From Epiperipatus broadwayi (Eukaryota > Onychophora > Udeonychophora > Euonychophora > Peripatidae): DNA of 64,000 nt. Position 1 is the first letter of the stretch. Each line of letters opens with the position of its first letter. The translations under genes were made by a program, and so were the position numbers. The notes under the pieces were generated by a model. That model made no database searches, was not told where the DNA came from, and saw only the letters and a list, made by a program, of their open reading frames with translations. Below are positions 52,495 through 63,788 of the stretch, in pieces. The stretch is from NCBI GenBank assembly GCA_028023455.1, contig JAQFVV010012498.1:1860001-1924000 (forward strand), given 5' to 3'.

Positions 52495-52959
52495 GTTTCA
52501 AAGAAAAGAACTTTATTGATAACCATAGAGTTACATTTGCTATAAGACACTTCGTATACATATATTTACATTGCTAGTGAGTAAACCAAGTTTAAGTTGG
52601 TATCTGTGATGTACAAAAAAGGAACTTAACTTAGGAGGGAAAGATATTTAAACATTGTTAGGGGGGGTGAAAATACATATGTATACGTTACATTTATGAG
52701 TGCTGCTTGCTGTAATCATAGTTCTCCAAAGTCTTGGGTTATCATTGTTCAATTTGCAAAACTTCAACTTTGATGTATATTGCCATGCTGGGTTTAGTTT
52801 GCTTTCCAGTATTTGAGGTCTGATTTTGTTGTTACTGTCCTTTATATTAATATTATGCAATCAAAGACAACATTCTGTTTTTTTATTTGTAGATAATTGC
52901 CACATTTTTTTTTTATATATATTGGTTGAGGGCATAGATTTTGGTTATTGGGAGCCATC

Positions 52960-55900
52960 TTAGAGGTTTGATTGTTGTGTTATCAGTGACCAGGTTGCTG
53001 CATAGATGTCTGGATGTGCAATTTTATTGTCTCTGGCTCGTAGTTTTGCCAGTTTGATATTGAAAGTTGATGGATGTCGCCTTGTGTTGTTACCTAGAGT
53101 GAATGTGCATCTAGTGCACCAGTATGCATAAAGCATAAAAGTGGCTGCACGGACTGATGGAATAGAGCCTTTGCAATATGAATTAATGATTGTTTGAAGG
53201 GTTGTGTTAGATTGTCTATATGCTCCTATCATAATAACTCGAATTCTGTCTAGTGCCGGACAAAGATAGAATAGATGTTCCTGTGTTTCTTCAGCCCTGT
53301 GACACAGGGGACAAAAAGGATCAATGTTAGTGTATAGTCTCCGATATCTCAGAAAATATGTCGTGGGCAGTGCTTGTAGGTTTAGTCTCAGCAAAAAATC
53401 AAAATACTTTGGCTCCAGTGACCATTTTTTAAACTTACGGAGTAATTGTAGATTATTGATTTTCAGCATTGTCAGATTGGTGTCATGGGTTGGATTTGGA
53501 TGGATTAATGAATAAATTTGCCAGTATGAATGCTTGTATATTGTCTGAAGAGATATCTGTGGAGCTGTGGTTTTTATATGATTGATCATTGATGCTAGTT
53601 GGTCATAAGCAGGGGGTGGTCTATCTGTTGGTGTTATTTGAAGTAGGCATTCAAGCATTGGAAAGTGTTTGACTGTGGATGTTATTAAGTTTGTGGCCTT
53701 CTGTAGATGGAAAATATAAATACTATGAAGTCCTAGTCCATTGTGAATAGGTGGTCTGGTAAGTTGTTTTGCAGATATTGACACAGTCTTCCTCTGCCAC
53801 AAGAGCTTATTACAGAGAGAAGAGATTTTGTTAATAAAACCTTTAGAAAATGTGATAATGGGTGAGTAATAGGTGATTTTTGTTATGGCTAGCTGGTTAA
53901 ATAGCTGGATCTTGGAGTATATTGAAAGATATGCCTTTGAGAGAGAAGTAGTAATTCGCTCTGTTTCTTCTTTGAGTTTGTTCTGGATCTTGACCCTCAT
54001 TGCACTTGCACTCATATAAAAGGGAAATCCCAAGAAAGCAGATGGCTTTCCCCCATACATGCCCGTGTACTGCTTTGCATTATAAAGAGACCAAACTGCC
54101 ATCTTATTTAGATTGACCCTGAGTTTGTGTGTAGCTGCAAATTCTTGTAGTATTGTATGCAAGGCTGGTAGGTGTTTTTTAGATGGGAGGAAGACAGTTA
54201 TATCATCCATATAAGCGATACATGTTACCTGCTGAGATGTGTTTGGTATTTGGATGCCAATGAATGTTTGCTGGATTTTTATTAATAGAGGGTTGATGTA
54301 AAAGGTGAAAAGTAAAGCACTCAGGGGGGATCCTTGTGAGATTGATTGTGTTGGAGTAAAAGATTCAGAATTTTTGCCACTGAGTGTAATATGTATATCC
54401 CGATTTAACAACAAGTTGGTTATAACATATAAAATAGTGCGAGGTATTGCAGTGGCAGCCAACATTTTAATTAATATCTCGATTGCCACAGAATCAAAAG
54501 CTGATTCAATGTCTATTTGAACTGCAACTGGGCTGTATTTTTTCCGGCCTCGCACCGATCCCAATACAGCTTTGAAAAGAAGTGCTGCCTGTCCTGTAGA
54601 TGATTGCTTTCTTGCAAACTGATATGGTGAAATCAATGGGAGCAGATATGATTCAATCCTGTCTTTAATGACTTTCTCAATGATCTTGATGGCTATTGGG
54701 CACATGGAGATAGGCCTAATATTATTAAGGGTGGTTATTGGAGCTGGTTTCTTATTAAATGGTACTATTGCAATTGGATAAAGATTTTCAATGTTGTATA
54801 TTTTTTGTGAGAGATAGTTTGCAAGATTACATAATACTTGATTAGTTGTATGGCTAAGGTGTTCGTACACAAATTTTGGTATGCCATGAGTGCCTGGATG
54901 ACAGGCATTGGGCAGAGTGGCAAGCTTCAAAGCAAATTCATTAATGGTAAATGGTGTATTTGTTTCAGGTGATCCAAAATAATCGGGGGGTGGGTTGAAG
55001 AGTTGATGTGTCTGAAGATTCTGTTTGAAATGCTTATAAATAGGTTCAATCATGTTATGTGCTGCATGTATAGTTGTTCCAATTTGAAGTGCCATAGGTA
55101 CTCTAATGGTGGAGGGAAAACCCATGGCCCATCTGATGTAGCCTCTAGTCCATGTATGTTGTTGACTGAGGCAGATTTTGCTTTTTTTTATCGCTAAATA
55201 GTCTTTAAGTGCTGCACATGTGCTGTTATATGCCTGGGTGAGCTTATATATATGCTGATATGTATTTTGAGTAGGTTTAGACATTGTTATCCTCTTGTGA
55301 AGTTCATCTGCCAGAGCTAATAGCCTGGAGGGTGGAGGTTTTTTTTTGGTGACATGGTCAATATTGAATGAAAGTATATTTATGTATGCCTGATATCTCT
55401 GCACAGCACTTAGTTGTAGTCCTGCAAGTTTATGGAGCATAATATATGTTTCAGAAAAAAGGGATTCTGGAGTGGATGCTGGTATTAGAATTCTCATTGT
55501 TTTCCCAAGTGGTAGTGTAGTTGGCTGAATTTCAGTTAGATCAAGTGTTGCAGTTTGAGCAGAGTGATCTGAGAATGGGGATGGATTGAGCTTGAGGCTG
55601 AAGTAATGATGCAGCATTGGTGAATAGAAGCAAAGGTCAATTAAAGATGTGTGTCGGTTATTATGGAATGTTACTGTGTTTGGTGGTAAAAAACCTTCAG
55701 CACTCATGAGTGGTATTGCAATTTGATGCAGCCATTTTGAGATGAAATCTGTGTACTTCATGTTAAAATCTCCCATGATGATAGTTGGGTAAGGAGTTGA
55801 TGCTAGCAGTGAATTGATGGTGAGTATTATGTTTGATATGATGACGTTTCCAGGTGGGATGTAGGTGAAAACTATGTTGAGAGTGTTTGCATGGTGATGA

Positions 55901-56229
55901 AATGTAGCTATCAACAAGTTTGCATCGATATATATGATTCTGAATGATGTGAATGGGCAAGCTGGGGTTATTAGTAGGCCAGTTCCACCCGCAGGTGATG
56001 ACATGTCCCTGGAGCATGCAAAGAAGTCTTCAGTGCGAAGATGCACTGTTGGGTCAATCTGTGATCCACTATATATTTTTGTTTCCAGAAGTCCCAATAT
56101 ATGTGTCTGTGTGATTTTGGTCCATTCTCTAAGTTGATGCAGTTTGTTTGCCGAGTTCAAACCCCGCACATTAAAAGCTGTTATTTTGACTTTCATTATG
56201 GTTGTATTTTGGGATTGTTCACATTTCAA
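52960..56229 (-). CDS. E3 ORF2: APE endonuclease-reverse transcriptase
   Basis: 1089 codons, uninterrupted. The likely native start is the internal MKVKI at residue 12 (56196), because E4 ORF2 starts MKIKI. The APE endonuclease spans about residues 14-225: NVRGLN (20-25), LETKI (48-52), GDFN (153-156), SLIDLCF (195-201), SDHS (220-223). The RT spans about 490-750: IRPISM (504-509), motif A QIDIESAFD (571-579), motif B SQGSPLSALLF (631-641), motif C AYMDD (672-676), FLGFPF (733-738). A zinc motif CPLC...H...C (973-990) is near the C-terminus. All catalytic residues seem present. The enzyme nicks the target and copies the element RNA from the nick. YMDD replaces the YADD usual in LINE RTs. Confidence 0.93.
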   Translation of the reverse strand: MKCEQSQNTTIMKVKITAFNVRGLNSANKLHQLREWTKITQTHILGLLETKIYSGSQIDPTVHLRTEDFFACSRDMSSPAGGTGLLITPACPFTSFRIIYIDANLLIATFHHHANTLNIVFTYIPPGNVIISNIILTINSLLASTPYPTIIMGDFNMKYTDFISKWLHQIAIPLMSAEGFLPPNTVTFHNNRHTSLIDLCFYSPMLHHYFSLKLNPSPFSDHSAQTATLDLTEIQPTTLPLGKTMRILIPASTPESLFSETYIMLHKLAGLQLSAVQRYQAYINILSFNIDHVTKKKPPPSRLLALADELHKRITMSKPTQNTYQHIYKLTQAYNSTCAALKDYLAIKKSKICLSQQHTWTRGYIRWAMGFPSTIRVPMALQIGTTIHAAHNMIEPIYKHFKQNLQTHQLFNPPPDYFGSPETNTPFTINEFALKLATLPNACHPGTHGIPKFVYEHLSHTTNQVLCNLANYLSQKIYNIENLYPIAIVPFNKKPAPITTLNNIRPISMCPIAIKIIEKVIKDRIESYLLPLISPYQFARKQSSTGQAALLFKAVLGSVRGRKKYSPVAVQIDIESAFDSVAIEILIKMLAATAIPRTILYVITNLLLNRDIHITLSGKNSESFTPTQSISQGSPLSALLFTFYINPLLIKIQQTFIGIQIPNTSQQVTCIAYMDDITVFLPSKKHLPALHTILQEFAATHKLRVNLNKMAVWSLYNAKQYTGMYGGKPSAFLGFPFYMSASAMRVKIQNKLKEETERITTSLSKAYLSIYSKIQLFNQLAITKITYYSPIITFSKGFINKISSLCNKLLWQRKTVSISAKQLTRPPIHNGLGLHSIYIFHLQKATNLITSTVKHFPMLECLLQITPTDRPPPAYDQLASMINHIKTTAPQISLQTIYKHSYWQIYSLIHPNPTHDTNLTMLKINNLQLLRKFKKWSLEPKYFDFLLRLNLQALPTTYFLRYRRLYTNIDPFCPLCHRAEETQEHLFYLCPALDRIRVIMIGAYRQSNTTLQTIINSYCKGSIPSVRAATFMLYAYWCTRCTFTLGNNTRRHPSTFNIKLAKLRARDNKIAHPDIYAATWSLITQQSNL

Positions 56230-56291
56230 AATATGTTAGTGACTGGTTTTCATTGTATGAGCTGTACATTGTTGGAGTTTTAATTGGTTGG

Positions 56292-58020
56292 TTAGATAGA
56301 AGTGATGTCCATTGGTGACCAGTCATCCGTTTGAATTCTGGTTAATGATGATGCGGTGTTGTACTCTTCTGTTTGTGAGTTGTTGTCCTCTTCTGTTTTT
56401 GGTTTTTTATTGTTTTTGCTTCTTTTTGGGCGACCTGGCCCTTTTTTTTCTATTGTATTTAATTCAAATTGTGGAAGGCATGGCATGATTGCTTCCATGA
56501 TATATGTTGATGTGTTATTTTTTATTGTGTGTGTGATGTTTGTTCTATTGGTACTTTGTGTTTCACTGTAATTGCTTTGTGATATTTCAGTTGGGTTAAT
56601 ATTTGAATCATTCGTGCATTGTATGTTTTGACAGTTGCTTGTGTTATTTTGAATTGCTTGTGTGACATTTGGATTTAAGTGCTGCATTCTGTTTGGTTCA
56701 TTTATACTGTTGTCTTGGTTTTTTGTAGTTTGATCTTCTTTAGATGAAGAAGTTGTTTGCATCTGGTTATTCATATCTGAATTTATCTTGACTATGTTAG
56801 TGTGGCTGATATCTTCCGTTTGTGTGTGGTTGAGCTGATTATTTGTTTGCTGTGATTGTAGACTCTTTCTGTTATCACATTGTTTTTTCAGATGGTCGCT
56901 GTTTAGTTCATCTGTGTTTTTATTTTCCTCATTGGAATTTTGATTAATGAGAGGGAGTGAGAGTGTTTCTTCAGGTGGAGAAGTTGTTTGCATATTGTTG
57001 TACATATTTGGATTTATGCTATCATTATATATATGGTTGCTGTCTTCAGTATGTGTTTGGATGGCCACTCCATTTGTTTTTTGCGATTGTGGATTCTTTT
57101 TGGTGTCACATTGCGTTGCCAAGTGGCCTCGCTTCCCGCATGTGTAGCATATGGGTTTAAGCCCTCTTATGAAGAGGCTCAGCATGGCTTCCTGATCTGC
57201 AAATTGTGTAGGAATATTGTTTGGATCTATTTCTGGATGCAATCTCAGCTTGAAGTCAAAGCTATTGCTGTATACAAGCACTGGTGTATCTTTCAGATAA
57301 ATTGGGTTGAATGCTGTGACTTTTCCAAATGGCTGCATCATTTTCTGAAAGATTTTGATGTCATATCCAAGGTATGCATTCTTGATTATGCCAGTAATCT
57401 GGTTATGTTGATCTGGATCTACTGCAATGAGTGCATAGTTGCCTAAAGTTTTAATGGTGGTTTGAAACCGGGTTTTTTGGCTTTCTTGGTAAAATTCGAG
57501 GATTAAATACCGTGAGTTAGGATGGTCAGCAATCCTTAGTATGCTATCCCAAAGTCCGTGTAGTGTTATTGCTTCATAAAGTAAATTTCTAGGAAATTTA
57601 TATAGCGATAAATTTGCATCTGTAGCTGATAATATTATTGAACGAGGAGAAAAAAAATCTTTTGAAAGACGTATGAAGGCCACGTGGGATCGTATTATTA
57701 AACTGTTCACATATTATTTTCAAATCCTCATTATTCCACTGGGCGGTAGGGGGGCATTGATTTTCTTGCGTTTGTATATCTAGCTGCAAAATATCATTAG
57801 TATTTATTTTTCGGAAGCGATGGAAAACTTTATTTTTTTCTAAAATTGGAACTTGATTGTGTTCTTTTTGTTGTAAATTATTTTTTTCCGAAGAGAAATT
57901 ATTTTCCTGTAAATTATTTTTAGCTACGTTGGCATATGTTTTTGCTTCACCTGTAATTTGCATAGGCTTGGATAGCATATTGGCGCCGTTCTGCTGGTCA
58001 CATGACCGGGGTGTCGCCAT
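56292..58020 (-). pseudogene. E3 ORF1: nucleic-acid-binding protein with CCHC and AT-hook, one frameshift
   Basis: It starts MATPRSCDQQ (58020). The frame breaks at a run of eight A on the plus strand (57650-57657) and continues in the next frame to 56292. Blocks shared with E4 ORF1: KTYANVA, FNNTIP, LSLYKF, LLYE, NSRY, GIIKNAYLGY, MVQPFGK-like and DTPVLVYSNSFDFKLRLH. A zinc knuckle CYTCGKRGHLATQC follows, then a long Asn/Gln/Ser-rich linker, then a C-terminal AT-hook KKGPGRPKRSKNNKK (about 56418-56450). The role in the family is RNA binding and chaperoning. The AT-hook suggests an added affinity for AT-rich DNA. The single break may be an error in a homopolymer. Confidence 0.85.
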
Positions 58021-58242
58021 TGTAATGCTTTTTACGTTGAGCAACGAATATTATTTTTAACAAAACAATTCATAAAAATATCTATTTAGTTAAAATACAA
58101 ATTAATTTGGATTGTCCAATACTTACTGTTCATATATATATAACTGCAAGTCAAAGATGTGTTGGTTTTAGTGTTTTCTTTGGTTAAACTCCTAAGATCT
58201 CTGTAAACAACGATCCGTTAAAATCATCATTTGCTGCGAGAC
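58021..58242 (-). promoter_or_regulatory. E3 5' UTR
   Basis: About 220 bases between the (AAT)n tail of E4 and ORF1. It should hold the internal promoter, but I recognise no promoter motif. It begins (minus) AGTCTCGCAGCAAATGATG. Confidence 0.5.
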
Positions 58243-58455
<213 letters not shown>

Positions 58456-58674
58456 GTTTCAAAAGGCCTTTATTGTCTCAAAAGAATTACAAATTTTGCA
58501 TTTACATAGTTTGTCTACATATAATATCCTGGATTGTCCATTATCATTTGAACACCATTAGCAAATCAATTACTTATAATAGAAAGGAAAAAATTGTTGC
58601 TAAATTGTCCTTGTTGCTAATTTGACATGCATATCCTTCTAAGTTTTTTTATAATGTTTAATTTCCTCAATTCA

Positions 58675-60447
58675 CTATAACATAGATCTAATCTTAAGTA
58701 ATGACCAGGTTGCTGCATAAATGTCAGGTCTGGCCAGTCTCTTATCCCTTTTCTGTATTATTTCAAGTTTATTTGAAAAAGTAACTGGATGTCTCCTGGA
58801 ATTGTTACCAATTAGAAAAGTGCATCTAGTACACCAGTATGCATATAGCACAAAGGTTGCTGCCCTGACACTTGGTGTTAATCCTTCTCTAAATGCAGAA
58901 ATCAATTGATGCATTGTTACATTAGACCTCCTGTAACTGCTAGTTATGAGATTTCTTATGTGCCTAAGTCCCTCACAGTGATATAGCAGATGTGATAGGG
59001 TTTCCTCAGCTCGATGGCATAACCCACAAAAGGGATCAATTGACGTATACAGTCTTTTATGGCAAAGAAAATATGTGGTAGGTAATGCAGATAGATTAAG
59101 TTTTATTAGAAAATTGAAAAACTTTGGTTCTAAGGCCCATCGTTTATACCTTTTAACCAATTGCTTATTATTAATTCCCAGTATTGGTTCTAAAGCAATT
59201 GTGTTATTATCTTCATGCATTAATTCATAAATTTCCCAGTATTTGTATTTATTAATAAATTGCTCTGGGATTTTTGATTCTGTTTTACAAAGATGTATTA
59301 ATTGTTCAAAATATGATAATTTTTTTGGTGGTGGTTTATCAGTTGGAATGACCTCTATGAGCTGCTTAATTTTTGGAAATTGTTTAACAATATCAATTAT
59401 ATTGTTCCTCATTCTCTGTTTTTCAAAAATACCAATATCATGTAAGCCCAAACCATTTTTATTCAATGGCTGACATAGTTTTGCCATTGATATTGCCACG
59501 ACTTTCCTTGACCATAGTAGCTGATTGCAAATGGTCTTAATTTTGGAGATAAAAGCTTTTGAGAAAGCAACCACTGGCATAAAGTAAACTATCTTAGTCA
59601 TCATCAAACTATTGATCAATTGAATCTTGGAATATACTGACATATAGGTATTGGATAGAGAGTCTGCTATTTTCTGTATTTCATTTTTCAATTTGTTCTG
59701 CAAATGACATCTCATTCCAGTAGTCCCTAGATGGAATGGAAATCCAAGGAATGAGCCTGGCTTTGCCTGGAAAATGGATGTACATGGCCTTCCTGTGAAT
59801 ATAGTCCATGCTGCTGTTTTTTCTGGATTGAAACTTAGTTTAAATTCCTTTGAGTATTCTTCTAAAATCATCTGTAGTTTTGGTATCTGCCTTTTTGATT
59901 TCAGGAAAACTGTAATATCATCCATGTATGCAATGCAGGTCAATTTTTGACCTGTTCCTGGGATCTCCATTCCCTCAAATGCCTGTTGTAATCGGACAAG
60001 AAGGGGATTTATATATAAAATAAATAAGATGGCACTAAGTGGAGACCCTTGTGAAAGTGATTTAGTTGGTGTGAAAGCTGGTGAATTTCTGCCATTTAGA
60101 GTAATGTGAAGCTCACGATTTAAGAGTAAATTTGTTATAACATATATATGTGATTTTGGCATTTCAGTGTCATTCAATAATCTCAACAGTATAGATATAT
60201 CAACATTGTCAAAAGCCGAAGCAATATCCAGCTGTACAACAATCGGGCCATATCTTTTCTTTTCTCTAACTGATGTCAAAATAGCCTTAAATAACATAGC
60301 AGCTTGTGTGGTAGATGAATGTTTTTTAGCAAATTGAGCTGGTGAAATCATCGGTAAAATAAATGGTTCTATTTTATCTTTAATTACTTTCTCTAAAATC
60401 TTTATGGGCAATGGACCCATTGATATTGGCCTTATCTCTGATAACAA
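58675..60447 (-). CDS. E4 ORF2, RT and C-terminal part
   Basis: A 590-codon open frame with IRPISMGPLPIKILEK, KKHSSTTQAAMLFKA, motif A QLDIASAFDNV, motif B SQGSPLSAILFILYINPLL, motif C IAYMDDITVFL, FLGFPFHLG, the CCHC block CGLCHRAEETLSHLLYHC and the terminal YWCTRCTF and AATWSLL blocks. It is separated from the upstream coding frame by a one-base shift in a nine-T (plus) run at 60461-60469. The listed start is not a real initiation codon; the part is translated only if the frame upstream is restored. Confidence 0.9.
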   Translation of the reverse strand: MLSEIRPISMGPLPIKILEKVIKDKIEPFILPMISPAQFAKKHSSTTQAAMLFKAILTSVREKKRYGPIVVQLDIASAFDNVDISILLRLLNDTEMPKSHIYVITNLLLNRELHITLNGRNSPAFTPTKSLSQGSPLSAILFILYINPLLVRLQQAFEGMEIPGTGQKLTCIAYMDDITVFLKSKRQIPKLQMILEEYSKEFKLSFNPEKTAAWTIFTGRPCTSIFQAKPGSFLGFPFHLGTTGMRCHLQNKLKNEIQKIADSLSNTYMSVYSKIQLINSLMMTKIVYFMPVVAFSKAFISKIKTICNQLLWSRKVVAISMAKLCQPLNKNGLGLHDIGIFEKQRMRNNIIDIVKQFPKIKQLIEVIPTDKPPPKKLSYFEQLIHLCKTESKIPEQFINKYKYWEIYELMHEDNNTIALEPILGINNKQLVKRYKRWALEPKFFNFLIKLNLSALPTTYFLCHKRLYTSIDPFCGLCHRAEETLSHLLYHCEGLRHIRNLITSSYRRSNVTMHQLISAFREGLTPSVRAATFVLYAYWCTRCTFLIGNNSRRHPVTFSNKLEIIQKRDKRLARPDIYAATWSLLKIRSML

Positions 60448-60883
60448 AGGAATGGGCTTCTTTTTTTTTATTAAATGGCACGATCGTGATTGTATTAACT
60501 CCCTCCATTGTTATTATTCCCTGCGATAAATAATTTGCCAGCTGACACAGGCATTTGCTAGTCAGTTTGTCAAGGTGTTTTAATATGAACAGTGGAATTC
60601 CAGGGCTTCCTGGGTGACAGTTGTTGTCCATTTTATTCATTTTCATTATAAAATCATCTATAGTATATGGTGATTCAGTCTCTGCCATTCCAAATACATT
60701 TGGCTGGTATTGTATCAATTTTCCTGGTCCCAGCTTATCTTTAAAATAGTTAAGAATTGGTAATATCATATTATTTCCAGTAAATGTTTCATTGTTTATT
60801 TTAATTGCTAATGGCACTTTGATTTCAGGTCCCCTTCCTAATGCCCATCTAATATATTGCCGAGTCCATGTGTATTGATGCAT
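60380..60883 (-). pseudogene. E4 ORF2, linker and RT N-terminal part in second frame
   Basis: Holds MHQYTWTRQYIRWALG, PNVFGMAETESPYT, NCHPGSPGIPLF and IVPFNKKK, colinear with the E2 and E3 proteins. It is joined to the endonuclease frame by a one-base shift at the six-T run 60898-60903, and leaves the correct frame at 60461-60469. Confidence 0.85.
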
Positions 60884-61911
60884 TAGGCATATTCTACTTT
60901 TTTATTTTTTAAATAGCTCTTCAGTGTTTCACATGCTTTGTTATAAGCATTTGTTAGTATATGTATATGTTTCTGTGTGTGCTGATTAAAAGTTATGGCC
61001 ACAATACGTTTATGAATTTGTTCTGCAAGCTTCAACAACCCTGAGGGAGGTGGCTGATTTTTCACTATATGATTAATGTTAAATGATAGGATATTAATGT
61101 AAGCTAAATATTGCTGTATTGGGTTAAAGGTCATTGAAAGAATTTTATTCCACATAATATAAGTCTCTGAAAAAATAAATTCGGGTGTTAAGGTTGGAAT
61201 CAACATTCTTATTGCTTTAGTTAATTGCATTCTAGAGACTTGTATATTTCTGAGGTCAATTGATATGAACTGAGCTGAGTGATCAGAAATTGCTGAAGGG
61301 ATTAACTTCATGCTTATTAGATGATGAAACACTGGAGAGTAAAAACAAAGATCAATTAATGATGAAAATCGGCCATTATGAAATGAAACAGCATCTTCAG
61401 GTAAGAAACCCCTTGCACTCATCAATGGAATTGATAATTTATGTATCCACTTATTTATAAACTCATCATATGTTACATTGCAGTCTCCAATCAAAATTGT
61501 TGGATTAGCTGTAGATCCCAGTGTTGAATTAATTGTGGCAATTATTGTATTTATTTTATATTTTTGCAATGGCATATAAACAAAGATTACATTTATTTTA
61601 ATTATTTTGTGAAATAAAGTAACGATTAATAGATTTGCATCAATGTATATGATTTGAAAATTGGTAAACTGGCAAGCAGTAGCTATCAAAAGACCTGTAC
61701 CAGCTGATGGAGAGGTAGAGTCTCTTGAACATGCAACAAAGCCCTCACTATTTAGAAATTTTGCTGGATCAATTTGTGACCCTGCATAAATTTTGGTTTC
61801 AAGCAGTCCCATTATATGAGGTTTTGTTTCCTTGATCCATTGTTTCAACTTAAATATCTTTTCTATTGAATTCAAACCCCGTACATTAAAAGAAGCAATT
61901 TTAATTTTCAT
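60883..61911 (-). CDS. E4 ORF2, APE endonuclease part
   Basis: 342 codons starting MKIKIASFNVRGLNS. The APE motifs are NVRGLN (residues 8-13), LETKI (about 37-41), GDCN (about 142-145), SLIDLCF, SDHS. All are present, although GDCN replaces the more usual GDFN. It stops at a frameshift just before the RT linker. The start lies about 60 bases after the ORF1 stop. Confidence 0.9.
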   Translation of the reverse strand: MKIKIASFNVRGLNSIEKIFKLKQWIKETKPHIMGLLETKIYAGSQIDPAKFLNSEGFVACSRDSTSPSAGTGLLIATACQFTNFQIIYIDANLLIVTLFHKIIKINVIFVYMPLQKYKINTIIATINSTLGSTANPTILIGDCNVTYDEFINKWIHKLSIPLMSARGFLPEDAVSFHNGRFSSLIDLCFYSPVFHHLISMKLIPSAISDHSAQFISIDLRNIQVSRMQLTKAIRMLIPTLTPEFIFSETYIMWNKILSMTFNPIQQYLAYINILSFNINHIVKNQPPPSGLLKLAEQIHKRIVAITFNQHTQKHIHILTNAYNKACETLKSYLKNKKVEYA

Positions 61912-61970
61912 TTATAAAAATTTACTTTTTACTTTGAATTTATTTAAATTTACTTTATCTTTAATTATCC

Positions 61971-63576
61971 TTATTTTAGGCTGTCTATCAATTGTAAATC
62001 TTGGGCATCTTCGAACTCACTTTCAGTTTCAACATCAGTATATCTGTCCATTTGATACCGTTCTCCTGTGTCATCAAACATAAGCTCTCCTAATTTTAGC
62101 TTTTTTCCTGTTTTCCTGTTTTTTTGGGGTCTTCCTGGCTTTCTCTTCTGTTCACTATTAACCTGAGTAACTTGTTGCATATTTGGCATTATTGTCTGAG
62201 TAATCTCAGTATTCGTATTGTTCCTAGTTCTTTGTTTTTTAGATAATTCCAGTTCTTCATCCAAATTCATATTCTCTTCATTATATTGCTTCCCATCAAC
62301 ATTTTTTTTAAATGTGTGTTTGTCTATATTTTTTTTAAAGCTTTAATCACATGCATTTGTATATCATTCCCTTTTTTTTCTTTTACTTTTGTATTATTTA
62401 TCTTAAGGTACACTTTTTCCTCCAACCTTAATGAAGAATCTGGAATCTTCCCAATTTTGCTATCATCATTATTTACATTTGCAGTTTCATTTTCTTGCTT
62501 ATCTGTATTCATATATGTTTGTATAGAATTTTTTCCTTTTCACTTCCTTGAGTTCCCACATTTGATGTCAGTATTTGCTTTACATCTCTTTGTTTATAGC
62601 TTGTTTTCTTTTCTAGTCTTTCTTCAGATAAATCAAATCCTTTGTTATTTCTGTTCTTTGGACAGTCTATAATCAAATGGCTTCTTTTTCCACAACCAAA
62701 ACATTGTGGTCTTAGCCCTTTAATGTTTAAGTATAATACTGCTCCATGATCCATAATTTGCCTTGGAATTTCTTCTGGTTTAATATGCTGGTGCAGCTTT
62801 ATCTTAAAATGATAACTGTTGGTGTATATAAGTGTTGGTGTATCATTGCACAAGATTTGCTTAATGTATATTGCATGCCCAAATGGTTGGACCATACTTT
62901 TGAAATCATGAATGCTAAACCCAAAATACGCATTTTTAATGATTCCTGAGCAATAATTTTGCATATTTTCATCAACAACAATCATTACGTATCCACCAAT
63001 TGTTTTTATTTGTGATTTAAATCTCATTTTTTGATTTTCATTGAAAAATTGTATAGCTATATATCGTGAGTTTGAATGTTCACCGATTTCTGAGATTGAA
63101 TCCCATAAGTTTTCTTCTGTTAGTTTTTGATATAATAAGTCTTTGTGAAATTTATATAACGTTAGATTTCTATCTGTAATTGCCAGCACTAATGATTTAT
63201 TAGAAAAGAATTTTTTAAAAGATTCATATAACTTGTTTGGTATTGTGTTATTAAACTGGATGTTTATTTCTTGAATTTCTTCTTCTGTCCAATTATCTTC
63301 AGTTTGTTCTGCTATATGATTAGGTGTCTCATCTTCATTTTCTAAACTTAGTTCAAAAATGTCTAATGAATTGGCTCTCCTAAATCTGCCTATTTGTCCT
63401 TCCCCTCCGTTTTTTTTGTTCTCTTGCTGTATAATATTTTCTAATATTGCTTTTTGTGGTTTCATTGCAGCAATATTTGCATAAGATTTTTTTTCCTTAC
63501 TGGCTTCTGCAACTGATTTGACATCTGTATTGTTATTTCTTTTACTAACAACGCAATTGTTATCTGCAGACGCCAT
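61971..63576 (-). pseudogene. E4 ORF1: CCHC and AT-hook protein, two frame breaks
   Basis: Three frames join colinearly. Residues 1-355 (63576-62509) include KSYANIAA, FNNTIPNKLYESFKKFF, LTLYKFHKDLLY, GIIKNAYFGF, MVQPFGH, TLIYTNSYHFKIKLH and the zinc knuckle CFGCGKRSHLIIDC. The middle (62512-62324) is a charged linker. The end (62270-61971) has an AT-hook KRKPGRPQKNRKTGKK (about 62101-62150) and an acidic tail. The breaks lie at an A6 run (about 62529-62534) and an A8 run (about 62328-62335). The same architecture as E3 ORF1 shows that the AT-hook is a family trait. Confidence 0.85.
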
Positions 63577-63788
63577 TTCAACTAGATGACTAGATTTTCT
63601 TAGGACAAAATAATAAAAAAAAAAAACTTACTTTGTTAACAGCGTCTTTTCTTATAATCGGAAATCGATTATAATTTTCAAAATTATAAGATTTTTAAAC
63701 TAATAATTAGATTCTGTTTGCCTTTAATGAAGTACATTCACGAGCTTTTGTAAGTTTGTTCCTACTTATTGACAGCAGGACCGCACTA
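63577..63788 (-). promoter_or_regulatory. E4 5' UTR
   Basis: About 210 bases between ORF1 and the (AAT)n tract, beginning (minus) ATATAGTGCGGTCCTGCTG. No similarity to the E3 5' UTR is visible by eye. No promoter motif was recognised. Confidence 0.5.

Noticed and set aside
56988-57446. 152-codon plus frame
   Set aside because: Antisense shadow of E3 ORF1.
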